A stretch of DNA of 16,696 nt from CAYOVG01 sp964407285. GTDB lineage: Bacteria; Desulfobacterota; Syntrophobacteria; Syntrophobacterales; Syntrophobacteraceae. The stretch lies in assembly GCA_964407285.1 (NCBI GenBank), contig CAYOVG010000138.1, forward strand, positions 1 to 16,696. Reading direction: 5' to 3'. Below are positions 7,298-15,197 of this stretch, piece after piece. The notes beneath the pieces were generated by a model. It ran no database searches. It was not told the DNA's origin and was given only the letters and a program-made list of their open reading frames with translations. A program made the position numbers and the translations under genes. Each line of letters begins with the position of its first letter. Positions within the stretch are counted from its first letter, which is position 1.

Positions 7298-7741
7298 ATG
7301 CCGAGTTATGTAATTCTCGAGAAATGCGACGGCTGCAAGGGGCAGGACAAGACCGCATGCATGTATATCTGCCCGAATGACCTGATGGTTCTCGACAGGG
7401 AGAAAATGAAGGGCTACAACCGCGCCCCCGAGATGTGCTGGGAATGCTACAACTGCGTGAAGATTTGCCCTCAACAGGCCATTGACGTACGCGCCTATGC
7501 CGACTTCGTCCCCATGGGCGCTTCGGTTGTTCCGCTCCGGGGTTCCGAGGACATCATGTGGACCGTCAAGTTCCGTAGCGGCGAAGTGAAACGCTTCAAG
7601 TTCCCCATCCGAACCACGCCGGAAGGAAAGGCCGATCCTCTCGCCGGGTTCGAGACGGGTTCCGACGATATCAAGAGCAACGTGCTTTGCACCGAGCCGG
7701 CTTCCGCCTGGACAAACGAGATTCCCACCCTGAAGAAGTAG
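7298..7741 (+). CDS. aprB: Adenylylsulfate reductase beta subunit, copy 2
   Basis: This is the 147-residue [4Fe-4S] ferredoxin-like subunit of the second APS reductase. Cluster ligands are C10, C13, C21, C25 and C47, C50, C53, C57, with Trp48 conserved. The correct start is ATG 7298, preceded by TAGGAGGT at 7284-7291. The frame is open further upstream but the extra residues do not resemble AprB. The first 100 residues closely match copy 1 and the tail after TTPEGK diverges, which suggests each AprB is tuned to its own AprA. aprA2 follows after 19 nt with its own strong AAGGAGGT site, so the pair is one operon from the promoter at 6730-6757. Confidence 0.95.
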   Translation: MPSYVILEKCDGCKGQDKTACMYICPNDLMVLDREKMKGYNRAPEMCWECYNCVKICPQQAIDVRAYADFVPMGASVVPLRGSEDIMWTVKFRSGEVKRFKFPIRTTPEGKADPLAGFETGSDDIKSNVLCTEPASAWTNEIPTLKK

Positions 7742-7760
7742 ACCTGAAGGAGGTAATGAC

Positions 7761-9674
7761 ATGGCTAATTTCGATACAGTGGTAGTCGATACCGATCTCC
7801 TTATCATTGGTGGCGGCATGTCGGCCACCGGCGCGGTATTCGAGGCTTCATACTGGGCAAGGAAGCACGGCCTCAAGGTGACGGTTGTCGACAAGGCCGC
7901 CATGGACCGCTCCGGCGCGGTTGCGATGGGTCTCTCCGCGATCAACCAGTACATCGGCTACGGCGAAGGCGACAACACCCTCGAGGACTACGTCAAGTAC
8001 GTCCGTCAGGACCTCATGGGCATCTCCCGTGAAGACCTGGTATACGATATCGCCCGCCACGTTGATTCCTCCGTCCACCTGTTCGAAAAGTGGGGGCTCC
8101 CCATCTGGAAAGACGACAACGGCAAGTACGTTCATGAAGGCCGCTGGCAGATCATGATCAACGGCGAGTCCTACAAGGTCATCGTTGCCGAAGCCGCGAA
8201 GAACGCTCTCTCCGGCCTGGGCGACAAGGGCGAGCTGTACGAGCGCGTCTTCATCGTTGAGCCCCTGATGGACCTCGACAACAACAAATGCCTGGGCGGC
8301 GTCGGTTTCAGCGTCCGTGAGAACAAGTTCTACGTATTCAAGGCGAAAGCGACCATCGCCATGATGGGCGGCGCCGTTCACGTTTTTCGTCCGCGTTCCG
8401 TGGGCGAGGGCCTTGGCCGCGCCTGGTACCCTCCGTGGAACGCCGGTTCCACCGCTTATTTCACGATCCGGGCCGGCGCTGAAATGACCTGCCAGGAAGT
8501 TCGCTTCATTCCGGTTCGTTTCAAAGACGGTTACGGCCCCGTGGGCGCCTGGTTCTTGCTGTTCAAGTCCCGCGCAACCAACTGCCTCGGCGAGGAGTAC
8601 ATGGTGACCCGCGCCGATGAGTTGCCCCAGTGGGCGCCTTACGGCACCGGCAAGCCCATCCCCGCCAACCTGCGCAACTGGCTGGGCATGGAAGACGTAA
8701 TGGCCGGCAAGGGTCCGATCTACATGAGGACGGAAGAGGCGATCGCCAACCTGGCCGCCAAGTACAAAGACGATCCGAAGGCCTTCAAGAAGAAGATGAA
8801 GGAACTCGAGAACGAGGCGTGGGAAGACTTCCTCGACATGACGATCAGCCAGTCCCTCCTGTGGGCGGGTATGAACATCAAGCCCGAAGAGAAGCCTTCC
8901 GAGATCGCCGCCGCCGAACCCTACTTCATCGGTTCCCATTCCGGCGCATCCGGCGCCTGGGTGTGCGGTCCCGAGGATGTGATGCCCGCGGAATACGCCG
9001 CGCAGTGGAAGGACATCGGCCTCTACAACCATATGACCACCGTAAAGGCCCTCTTCACCGCCGGTGACGGCGCGGGCGCATCCAGCCACAAGTTCTCGAG
9101 CGGCTCGCACGCAGAGGGGCGTATCGCCGCCAAGGGCGCTATCGCGTATATTCTTGACAATAATGTTGCTCCCAACGTGAGCGATGCCGTGATAGAAGAA
9201 ATGAAGAAGAAGATCCTGGCTCCCATGGACAGGTTCGAGCAGTTCGCGTCCGCATCCAGCGATCCGGACATCAACCCGAACTTCATCAAGCCCAAGATGT
9301 TCATGTTTCGCCTCCAGAAGATCATGGACGAGTACTGCGGCGGTGTTTCCGCGCAGTTCACCACCAACAAGCACCTCCTGGAGCGAGGCCTGGAGTTGCT
9401 CGGCATGCTGAGGGAAGACTCCGAGAAGCTGGCCGCGGCCGACCTGCACGAACTCCTGAGGGCCTGGGAAAACACCCATCGCCTCTGGACCGCGGAGAGC
9501 CACCTGCGCCACGTTTTGTTCCGTGAAGAAAGCCGCTGGCCGGGTTACTACTTCCGCGCCGACTTCCCGAAGATGGATGAAGAGAACTGGAGGTGCTTCG
9601 TCAACTCCGTGTGGAATCCCAAGACCGATGAATGGACCCTAAAGAAGGTCCCGGTGGTGAACCTGAACGTCTAA
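7761..9674 (+). CDS. aprA: Adenylylsulfate reductase alpha subunit, copy 2 (canonical-looking)
   Basis: This 637-residue FAD subunit reduces APS to sulfite. The flavin-binding GGGMSATGAV motif is at 18-27. R253 (IPVRFKDGYGPVG) and H393 (IGSHSGASGAW) match the substrate-contacting residues of characterised AprA. The motif AGDGAGASSHKF is at 434-445. The segment GRAWYPPWNAGST at 219-231 resembles what I recall of AprA from typical sulfate reducers more closely than copy 1 does. It has six cysteines against ten in copy 1. By eye its codons end in C or G more often than those of copy 1, so the two genes have had somewhat separate histories or expression levels. The start has AAGGAGGT at 7747-7754. 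A strong terminator follows. This is the better candidate for the main catabolic reductase. Confidence 0.96.
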   Translation: MANFDTVVVDTDLLIIGGGMSATGAVFEASYWARKHGLKVTVVDKAAMDRSGAVAMGLSAINQYIGYGEGDNTLEDYVKYVRQDLMGISREDLVYDIARHVDSSVHLFEKWGLPIWKDDNGKYVHEGRWQIMINGESYKVIVAEAAKNALSGLGDKGELYERVFIVEPLMDLDNNKCLGGVGFSVRENKFYVFKAKATIAMMGGAVHVFRPRSVGEGLGRAWYPPWNAGSTAYFTIRAGAEMTCQEVRFIPVRFKDGYGPVGAWFLLFKSRATNCLGEEYMVTRADELPQWAPYGTGKPIPANLRNWLGMEDVMAGKGPIYMRTEEAIANLAAKYKDDPKAFKKKMKELENEAWEDFLDMTISQSLLWAGMNIKPEEKPSEIAAAEPYFIGSHSGASGAWVCGPEDVMPAEYAAQWKDIGLYNHMTTVKALFTAGDGAGASSHKFSSGSHAEGRIAAKGAIAYILDNNVAPNVSDAVIEEMKKKILAPMDRFEQFASASSDPDINPNFIKPKMFMFRLQKIMDEYCGGVSAQFTTNKHLLERGLELLGMLREDSEKLAAADLHELLRAWENTHRLWTAESHLRHVLFREESRWPGYYFRADFPKMDEENWRCFVNSVWNPKTDEWTLKKVPVVNLNV

Positions 9675-9718
9675 ACCGATCCGGGCTAAGCCGAGTCAGA
9701 CTCGGATTTTGCTTCCAG

Positions 9719-9751
9719 CCTCCGGGCGCTCCGGCGCCCGGAGGTTTTTTT
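9719..9751 (+). terminator. Rho-independent terminator after aprA2
   Basis: A perfect 11-bp stem, CCTCCGGGCGC (9719-9729) with GCGCCCGGAGG (9734-9744), has loop TCCG and a seven-T tail (9745-9751). It is the strongest terminator in the window and separates aprBA2 from the downstream Fe-S gene. Confidence 0.93.
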
Positions 9752-9852
9752 GTTGTGCCCCGGCCTTTCTTTTCTGTTAAACTGGTAGGCTGTTGGAGAT
9801 TTCAACCTGCCGACCGTTGCTTGAGCTGGAATACGTAAATTTGGAGCGTAGC

Positions 9853-11019
9853 ATGAACGAACCGAAAACCGTATCATCCGAGATGCGGGAATACATTGTC
9901 GAGATGGGAGCGGAGACGATCTCCCGGTGCATGCAGTGCGGACTCTGCACCGGCATATGCCCCTGGCGGCTCGTCCCGGGCGATACGAGCGAGAAATTCA
10001 ACATCCGCCGCATGGAGCGAATGGTCCAGATGGGGATCGAGGGCTTCGAGGAGGAACAGGCCCTCTTCGCCTGCTCGACCTGTTCCATGTGTCAGTCCAA
10101 CTGTCCCCGAGGGGTCAAGATCATCGACAACGTCCGGGCCATGCGCGCAAGCATCATGGGAGCGGGGCCGGCTCCCGCCCATCTGCGCCCGATCCTGGGA
10201 GGCGCTCACGCAAACGGGAATCCCTGGTCCGGCCCGAGGGAGAAGCGCTCCGCGTGGAGGGAAGGGCTCGATGTCCCGGTCTTCGGACCGGAAAGCGAGT
10301 ATCTCCTGTTCGTTTGCTGCCACTCGTGTTATGACCCCCGGAGCGCGAAAGCGGCCCGGAGCATCGCCGGGCTTCTCCGGAAAGCCGGAGTGAGCTTCGG
10401 CGTGATCGGAAACGAGGAAAGCTGCTGCGGGGAAAGCATCCGAAAGCTTGGCGACGAGGAGCTTTTTCAGAAGCTCGCCGGATCGAATGTCGAGCTATTC
10501 AACAGCAAGGGGGTCAAGAAGATCATCACTACTTCGCCGCACTGCATGTGGTCCTTCACGAACGACTATCCTGAACTGGGTGGTCGATGGGAAGTGGTCC
10601 ACTATACCGATCTGCTGGCAAGTCTCGTCGGGGAGGGGCGAATCGGGTTTTCCGCCGATCAAGAGAAGAGGACCATCGCCTATCACGATCCCTGCTACCT
10701 GGGCAGGCACGGCGGCATATACGACTCGCCACGCGATCTTCTGGCCGCGCTGCCGGGAGTGGAGACCGTCGAACTCGACCGGAACAGGAGCCAGGCCCTT
10801 TGCTGCGCCGGAGGGGGAGGCCGCATATGGGCCGAAGTCCCCATGGGGCAGAGGTTCGCCGAGCTTCGCATCGAAGATGCCGTCGGCAAAGGCGCCCGGG
10901 TGCTCGCTACCGCATGTCCGTACTGCCTCAACATGCTGACCGATGCGTGCAACAGCCTCGACCGGCAGGACCGACTGCGGATAGTGGAGCTATCCGAACT
11001 TTTGGATGAACGGAGTTGA
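9853..11019 (+). CDS. HdrD-like (Fe-S)-binding protein with two CCG domains
   Basis: This 388-residue soluble protein has two [4Fe-4S] ferredoxin sites at the N-terminus, C26, C29, C32, C36 and C74, C77, C80, C84. Two cysteine-rich CCG domains follow, as in heterodisulfide reductase HdrD or fused HdrC-HdrB. CCG domain 1 has C159, C191-C192-G and C231, with Ser-Pro-His-Cys where a CxxC would be. CCG domain 2 has C281, C317-C318 and C355/C358. I start at ATG 9853, which has GGAG at 9843-9846. The in-frame TTG at 9793 has poorer support. The family moves electrons between thiol/disulfide or quinone partners. In many sulfate reducers the QmoABC complex, which contains Hdr-like subunits, follows aprBA, and some lineages replace QmoC with soluble HdrBC. 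By position this protein could supply electrons to APS reductase, which is inference. It is not cotranscribed with aprA2 across the terminator at 9719-9751. Confidence 0.85.
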   Translation: MNEPKTVSSEMREYIVEMGAETISRCMQCGLCTGICPWRLVPGDTSEKFNIRRMERMVQMGIEGFEEEQALFACSTCSMCQSNCPRGVKIIDNVRAMRASIMGAGPAPAHLRPILGGAHANGNPWSGPREKRSAWREGLDVPVFGPESEYLLFVCCHSCYDPRSAKAARSIAGLLRKAGVSFGVIGNEESCCGESIRKLGDEELFQKLAGSNVELFNSKGVKKIITTSPHCMWSFTNDYPELGGRWEVVHYTDLLASLVGEGRIGFSADQEKRTIAYHDPCYLGRHGGIYDSPRDLLAALPGVETVELDRNRSQALCCAGGGGRIWAEVPMGQRFAELRIEDAVGKGARVLATACPYCLNMLTDACNSLDRQDRLRIVELSELLDERS

Positions 11020-11367
11020 TTCGAATTTGGAGCGGTTTCGGATTTACGGAGTAATTGCCTGCGGATACACATGATGATATATTCGAGGGGCCCGAGGCGC
11101 GCCTGCGGGGCTTCCGCACGGGTACGACACGCCCGCCGGACGGCCGGCTGGAGACGGGGCAATGCGGGAGTCTTGCGGAACAGCGCACGACCGGGACTAT
11201 GATCGCCGTTCCCGCAACCGCGGCTGTCGCCGCCGGCGGGCGTTCATGGTCCGCGGCGATGCGCAGGCGCTCGCCGCCGCGGGCGAAATCATCCACGGGA
11301 ACTCGAATTTCCGTGGTTTCGAAACCGGGTTGATCACAATAGAATAGACGAGAACAAAGGAACGCAA
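11020..11367. other. 348-nt spacer between the HdrD-like and YkgJ genes
   Basis: No clear gene is visible. A 61-codon frame at 11162-11347 (ATG with GGAG about ten bases upstream) ends in a plausible GNSNFRGFETGLITIE, but its first half is a run of arginines and cysteines typical of non-coding GC-rich DNA. I see no terminator or convincing promoter. The following gene starts 20 nt after that frame stops. Confidence 0.2.
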
Positions 11368-12099
11368 ATGGATTCAAATTCCAGTACCGGAGGCAACGGT
11401 CAGGCAGTCCTGACAGGGTCCGACTCTTTTCAATTTGCCTGCAACGACGGTCTCCCTTGTTTTACGCAGTGCTGCAGGGATGTAAACATCTATCTCACTC
11501 CTTACGATGTCTTGCGCCTGCGCCGGGCCCTCAAGATCGGGTCCCATGAATTCCTGACCACTTACACACGCACCTTCCTGCTCAAAGACGTGAACATACC
11601 GGCGGTCCAGTTTGCGATGGACCCGGATACTCTTTACTGCAAGCTGGTGACCCCCGAGGGTTGCAAGGTATATGAGGACCGCCCGTGGGCGTGCCGGATG
11701 TTCCCCCTGGACACTGCCGGCCAGAGCGGACAGTATTGCATTTTTTACGATACCGCGCGCTGCATGGGACTCTCCGAACCGAATACCTGGAAAGTCGATG
11801 AATGGCTCGCGGGCCAGGGCGTTGACCGGTACGTGGAAATAGAAGCCGTTTTTCAGGCCCTCATTCCTCCCCCGGACAGCCCGGTGCTCGGTATCGGCCC
11901 CGGCCTGGGGAGACTCCTTTTCCTCGCCTACGATCTCGACCAGTTCGACAAGCTTCTGGACGACAAGTCTTTCCTGGATTTGAACCAAATCGACGAGGGT
12001 ATGGTTCGAACGGCGCGGGAAAACGACGAGGAAATGCTGCTCCTGGCCTACCGCCACATCCGCGCCCAGATGGACTATCTCATGCGTACTTCTTCCTGA
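11368..12099 (+). CDS. YkgJ-type cysteine-cluster protein, type A, cassette 2
   Basis: This 243-residue soluble YkgJ / PF03692 protein is the counterpart of the 4532-5299 gene. Ligand candidates are C25, C31, C35, C36, then C91, C99 and C109 in a CKLVTPEGC...DRPWACRMFP segment, and C132 before MGL. An additional C124 is not shared. Motifs in common with cassette 1 type A are FQF-x-C near the N-terminus, CCRDVNIYLTPYDVLRLRR and DRPW-x-CRM. The C-terminal extension LFLAYDLDQFDKLLDDKSFL aligns with the other three paralogues. The ATG at 11368 follows AAAGGA at 11356-11361. The type B gene begins 47 nt after the stop, so here, unlike cassette 1, the pair is clearly cotranscribable. Function is unknown. 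Confidence 0.8.
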   Translation: MDSNSSTGGNGQAVLTGSDSFQFACNDGLPCFTQCCRDVNIYLTPYDVLRLRRALKIGSHEFLTTYTRTFLLKDVNIPAVQFAMDPDTLYCKLVTPEGCKVYEDRPWACRMFPLDTAGQSGQYCIFYDTARCMGLSEPNTWKVDEWLAGQGVDRYVEIEAVFQALIPPPDSPVLGIGPGLGRLLFLAYDLDQFDKLLDDKSFLDLNQIDEGMVRTARENDEEMLLLAYRHIRAQMDYLMRTSS

Positions 12100-12146
12100 T
12101 TCGGCAGCAGCAGTGGAGCAAGAGAGCAAAAGATCGAGGAAACGAA

Positions 12147-12962
12147 ATGGAAATGGAACGAACAGCTCCCGACCCCATCCAGGATATGTTGGAGCCCATG
12201 GTGGACGGCCGGCTACGCTTTGCCTGCCATCCGGGCGTTCCCTGCTTCACCGAGTGTTGCCGGGAACTCAGCCTCCTTTTGACCCCGTATGACGTGGTGC
12301 GGCTAAGGAACGGCCTCGGCCTTTCCAGCCGGGAGTTTCTCGACCGTTACGGGGAAATTCGCCTGAGCGATTCCAGGAACCTGCCGACGGTTTACCTGAA
12401 GATGCAGGAAGACGAACGCATGACCTGCCCGTTCGTATCGGAACAGGGCTGCGGCATCTACGATCATCGCCCTTCCGCCTGCAGGACCTATCCGCTGGCC
12501 CGCGCATCCAGGAAGCATCGCGACCGGGGCGTGGTGCAGGAGAGCTACTACGTACTGCACGAAGAGCACTGCAAGGGATTCGAGGAAGGGCCGTTGTGGA
12601 CGATTGCGAAATGGATCGACGACCAGGGGCTGGCCCCTTACCATGAAGCCAACAACCTCTGGATGGAGATCCTCACCCATCCGGGTTTCTCGTCGCCTCT
12701 TTCGGAAAAGCAGCAGCAGATGTTTTTCATAGCATGCTACAATTCGGAGCAGTTCCTCAGGCTTATTCTGAACAGCCGCTTCCTGGGGATTTTCGACATC
12801 CCCCAGGAGGAAGCGGAGGCGATACAATCGGACGACGAAGCGCTCCTGCGGCTGGCCTACCGGTGGATACGGTTTTCGTTCCTCGGCGAACCGGCCCTGA
12901 CCATGCGCGAGAGGCCCGACCAGCCGACGCAGCCGCCCCCGGGGCGCCGCGCGGGTTCGTAG
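12147..12962 (+). CDS. YkgJ-type cysteine-cluster protein, type B, cassette 2
   Basis: This 271-residue soluble protein has ligand candidates C27, C33, C37, C38, then C94, C102 and C112 in CPFVSEQGCGIYDHRPSAC, and C142 before KGF. Like the 5705-6502 gene it has a longer loop between C112 and C142 and the LWTIAKWIDDQGLAPY segment, which marks it as type B. LTPYDVVRLRNGLGLSSREFL at 45-65 is nearly identical to the cassette 1 type B protein. The last 20 residues are proline- and arginine-rich and probably disordered. GAGGA (12136-12140) supports ATG 12147. After the stop, the T-rich stretch near 12992-13015 follows a 12-nt palindrome, AAATCCGGATTT, but this is too weak to call a terminator. Function is unknown. 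Confidence 0.8.
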   Translation: MEMERTAPDPIQDMLEPMVDGRLRFACHPGVPCFTECCRELSLLLTPYDVVRLRNGLGLSSREFLDRYGEIRLSDSRNLPTVYLKMQEDERMTCPFVSEQGCGIYDHRPSACRTYPLARASRKHRDRGVVQESYYVLHEEHCKGFEEGPLWTIAKWIDDQGLAPYHEANNLWMEILTHPGFSSPLSEKQQQMFFIACYNSEQFLRLILNSRFLGIFDIPQEEAEAIQSDDEALLRLAYRWIRFSFLGEPALTMRERPDQPTQPPPGRRAGS

Positions 12963-13177
12963 TTCCCGATGACCGTGTACCGTGAACGGTTGAAATCCGG
13001 ATTTTCTTTTCTTTGTGCGGTTACGGCTGCAGCCGCGGCAGAGCTGCCGAAGAACAACGGATCGTGGATGGATTCTTCCTTCGTTGCGAGGCGCGGAGCC
13101 TCGCAACGTTCCCCGTCGCCCGCGGTTCCGCCCCTTCCGGGCTTGTGCCGCTCCGATTCACCGGATGACCGACTCCA

Positions 13178-14068
13178 ATGATCATCAGCGCAAGCCGCCG
13201 CACGGATATCCCCGCATTTTACGGCAAGTGGTTCATGAACCGCATCAGAGCCGGCTTCTGCACGGTTCCCAATCCTTTCAACCCGAACCAGGTTTCCACC
13301 GTGTCCCTCAGGCCGGAGGATGTAGACGCAATCGTATTCTGGACGCGCAATCCCCGTCCCCTCCTCCCTCACCTCCCCGAACTGGACGACCGCGGTTACC
13401 GCTACTATTTCCTGTACACGCTCCTGGCCAATCCGGGGGAGATCGATCCGGGTTCGCCTCCCGTCGAAGCGGGAATGGAGACATTCCGGGAACTCTCCCG
13501 CCGCGTCGGTCCGCAACGGGTGATCTGGCGCTACGATCCCGTTTTCCTCACGACTATCACCGATCATGAATTCCATCTGCGCGCCTACCTCCGGATAGCG
13601 ACCGGGTTGAGGGGGCGCGCCACGCGTTCGGTGGTGAGTATTGCCCACATCTATCGCAAGCTGCAGGGACGGATGAGACAACTGGCAAGGCGACAAATCA
13701 CGTTACTGCCGGACGACCGGGAGGCCCTCGCCGGGCTGATGCGATCCCTTGCGCAAGCCGCCGCCGAAAATGACATGGAAATCCGGAGTTGCGCCGATGA
13801 GACCGGCCTGGAGCAATTCGGCATCAAGCCGGGCAGTTGCGTGGATGAGGATTTGATTCGTAGCGTATTCGGAATCGGTTTCGAAGGGAAGAAGGACCCG
13901 TGTCAGCGCAAGCAGTGCGGCTGCGCGGCGAGCAGGGACATCGGCATGTACGATTCCTGCCTTTACGGTTGCGTCTACTGCTACGCCACCACGAGCTTCG
14001 AACGCGCCCGCGCAAACCACGGCAGACACGATCCTGCTTCGACATCACTCCTTCAACGACCGGCTTAG
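13178..14068 (+). CDS. DUF1848 family protein
   Basis: This 296-residue protein opens with MIISASRRTDIPAFYGKWF, the signature start of DUF1848 (PF08902), and has the family segment VDAIVFWTRNP at 49-59. Near the C-terminus there is a cysteine group C242, C247, C249. It is followed by C261, C265, C268 in SCLYGCVYCYA, a C-x3-C-x2-C pattern like the [4Fe-4S] site of radical SAM enzymes but placed at the end instead of the start of the protein. The residues GMYDSC before it and the length are usual for the family, as I remember it. Its biochemical role is not established. It sits 215 nt after the YkgJ gene and is convergent with the next gene. The start lacks a good ribosome site, but the family N-terminus fixes it. 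Confidence 0.88.
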   Translation: MIISASRRTDIPAFYGKWFMNRIRAGFCTVPNPFNPNQVSTVSLRPEDVDAIVFWTRNPRPLLPHLPELDDRGYRYYFLYTLLANPGEIDPGSPPVEAGMETFRELSRRVGPQRVIWRYDPVFLTTITDHEFHLRAYLRIATGLRGRATRSVVSIAHIYRKLQGRMRQLARRQITLLPDDREALAGLMRSLAQAAAENDMEIRSCADETGLEQFGIKPGSCVDEDLIRSVFGIGFEGKKDPCQRKQCGCAASRDIGMYDSCLYGCVYCYATTSFERARANHGRHDPASTSLLQRPA

Positions 14069-14131
14069 GGCGCGTCCACCCCCTCCCCTTTGAAGCAAGG
14101 GAGCGAAGCCGGTGACGCCCGGTGTCACCCG

Positions 14132-14806
14132 TCAGTACCTGATGGGGTGAAAACCGGTCTTGGAATCGATGTATCCTCCCTTGACCTTGGGCATGAACCT
14201 TCCTGTTTGCGAGTCGATTATCCCTTTAGGCGTTCCGGGATAGAACTGCCCGTTCCTGGAATTCACCGCCCCGCCTCCCGGTGCGGGAACGAAGATGTCG
14301 CCCGGCCTTATTTCATTCTTATTCTTGTTGTCGTTCTTATCCTTATCGACCCTGGAACCGGGGTTGCGCGCCACATCCGCGCCACTCTCCCGTTCCTGCT
14401 CCGAAACCTCTTCGGCTTTCTTCTTTTCCTTCTTTTTCTTATCGCGATAACGGCCGTCCACGACCGCTCCGGGCGTAACTTCCTCTTCGGCGTCATTTAC
14501 TAGTTCGCTTTTCGTTTCGCTCTCCACGCCCGGCGCCGCATCGCCTCCAGTTCGCCCATCGCCGATGTCCCTGCGTTTTTTGGCTCGATAGTACCCTTCC
14601 AACGCGGGGCCGGGGCGAGCATCCGGAAAATCGACGGCCTGCGCCATCAATACGGGAGCTTCTACAGCCCGCCCGGCGATGCCGGAACAACCGCCGACAC
14701 CGGCCTGCATTTCTCCGCAAGACGCCGTCCGTCCGGCATCACTGCGGTCGGGACCGTGCAGAAAGCAGAAGACGGCAAGAACAACGACAAAATGACCGCC
14801 ACGCAT
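14132..14806 (-). CDS. Exported protein with C-terminal glycine/aspartate-serine repeats
   Basis: This 224-residue product reads on the minus strand. I start at ATG 14806, which has GGAG six bases upstream. A TTG four codons earlier overlaps that ribosome site. Residues 1-24 (MRGGHFVVVLAVFCFLHG onward) look like a signal peptide. The middle, 100-165, is highly charged, with KKKKEKKK at 123-130 and a DKDKNDNKNKN stretch. The last 47 residues contain three imperfect repeats: GGAVNSRNGQFYPG (178-191), KGIIDSQTGRFMPK (194-207) and GGYIDSKTGFHPIRY (210-224). The pattern G-x-[IV]-[ND]-S-x-x-G-x-[FH] suggests a short beta-repeat surface module. I do not recognise the family. Position next to DUF1848 looks coincidental, since the two are convergent. 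Confidence 0.6.
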   Translation of the reverse strand: MRGGHFVVVLAVFCFLHGPDRSDAGRTASCGEMQAGVGGCSGIAGRAVEAPVLMAQAVDFPDARPGPALEGYYRAKKRRDIGDGRTGGDAAPGVESETKSELVNDAEEEVTPGAVVDGRYRDKKKKEKKKAEEVSEQERESGADVARNPGSRVDKDKNDNKNKNEIRPGDIFVPAPGGGAVNSRNGQFYPGTPKGIIDSQTGRFMPKVKGGYIDSKTGFHPIRY

Positions 14807-14899
14807 ATGAAACTCCAATGTGTTCTTTTGATTGAACCGATCCGAAGCCGGCTCGCCGTCGCTCGGCCCTGCCCGAGGGTGACATCGGCTTTCCCTCCA

Positions 14900-15197
14900 T
14901 TATACCGCAAACGGTTGGAAGTTGCATTTATCGCTTTTCGTTTGAATGCCGATTTTGGAATGACCCCGGAAATTGATGGACCAGTAAAAGCGTTCAGATC
15001 TGAATCCGGCGTCCTCGAGGAGGCTGGTCGCAAGGTCAATCGATTCCGCGGCAACAACAGGATCTACATCTTGAGTAACCATAGCTTCCGCCGCCCAGTG
15101 ATTGACAGCCACGCCTCCGATTGCGCACCATGCAAGATCCGCACGATCGAGACAATCGACGAAACGCATGACATCATCCGTGCCGTCTGCCAGTCAT
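14900..15197 (-). pseudogene. Remnant of a nucleotidyltransferase (AbiEii/MNT-like) gene
   Basis: From 15169 down to 14900 an 89-codon minus-strand frame reads WCAIGGVAVNHWAAEAMVTQ and DVD, the hG-G-x14-D-h-D pattern of nucleotidyltransferase-fold toxins, then INFRGHSKIGIQ as in intact relatives. It is damaged in several ways. The expected leucine after DVD is proline. The protein stops soon after GIQTKSD, where family members run on for about 100 residues. The only well-placed start, ATG 15197, is one base out of frame with the conserved region. That ATG overlaps the stop of the upstream frame as ATGA, as in many toxin-antitoxin operons. The family assignment is moderately sure and inactivity likely. 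Confidence 0.55.

Noticed and set aside
7848..9512. A 554-codon open frame on the minus strand
   Set aside because: It lies wholly antisense to aprA2, whose family motifs are unambiguous. Its codons mirror the GC-rich aprA2 codons and the translation matches nothing I know.
11162..11347. Small ORF between the HdrD-like gene and the YkgJ gene
   Set aside because: The ribosome site is acceptable and the C-terminal half looks plausible, but the arginine-rich first half and lack of recognisable homology leave it unsupported. It is noted only in the spacer description.
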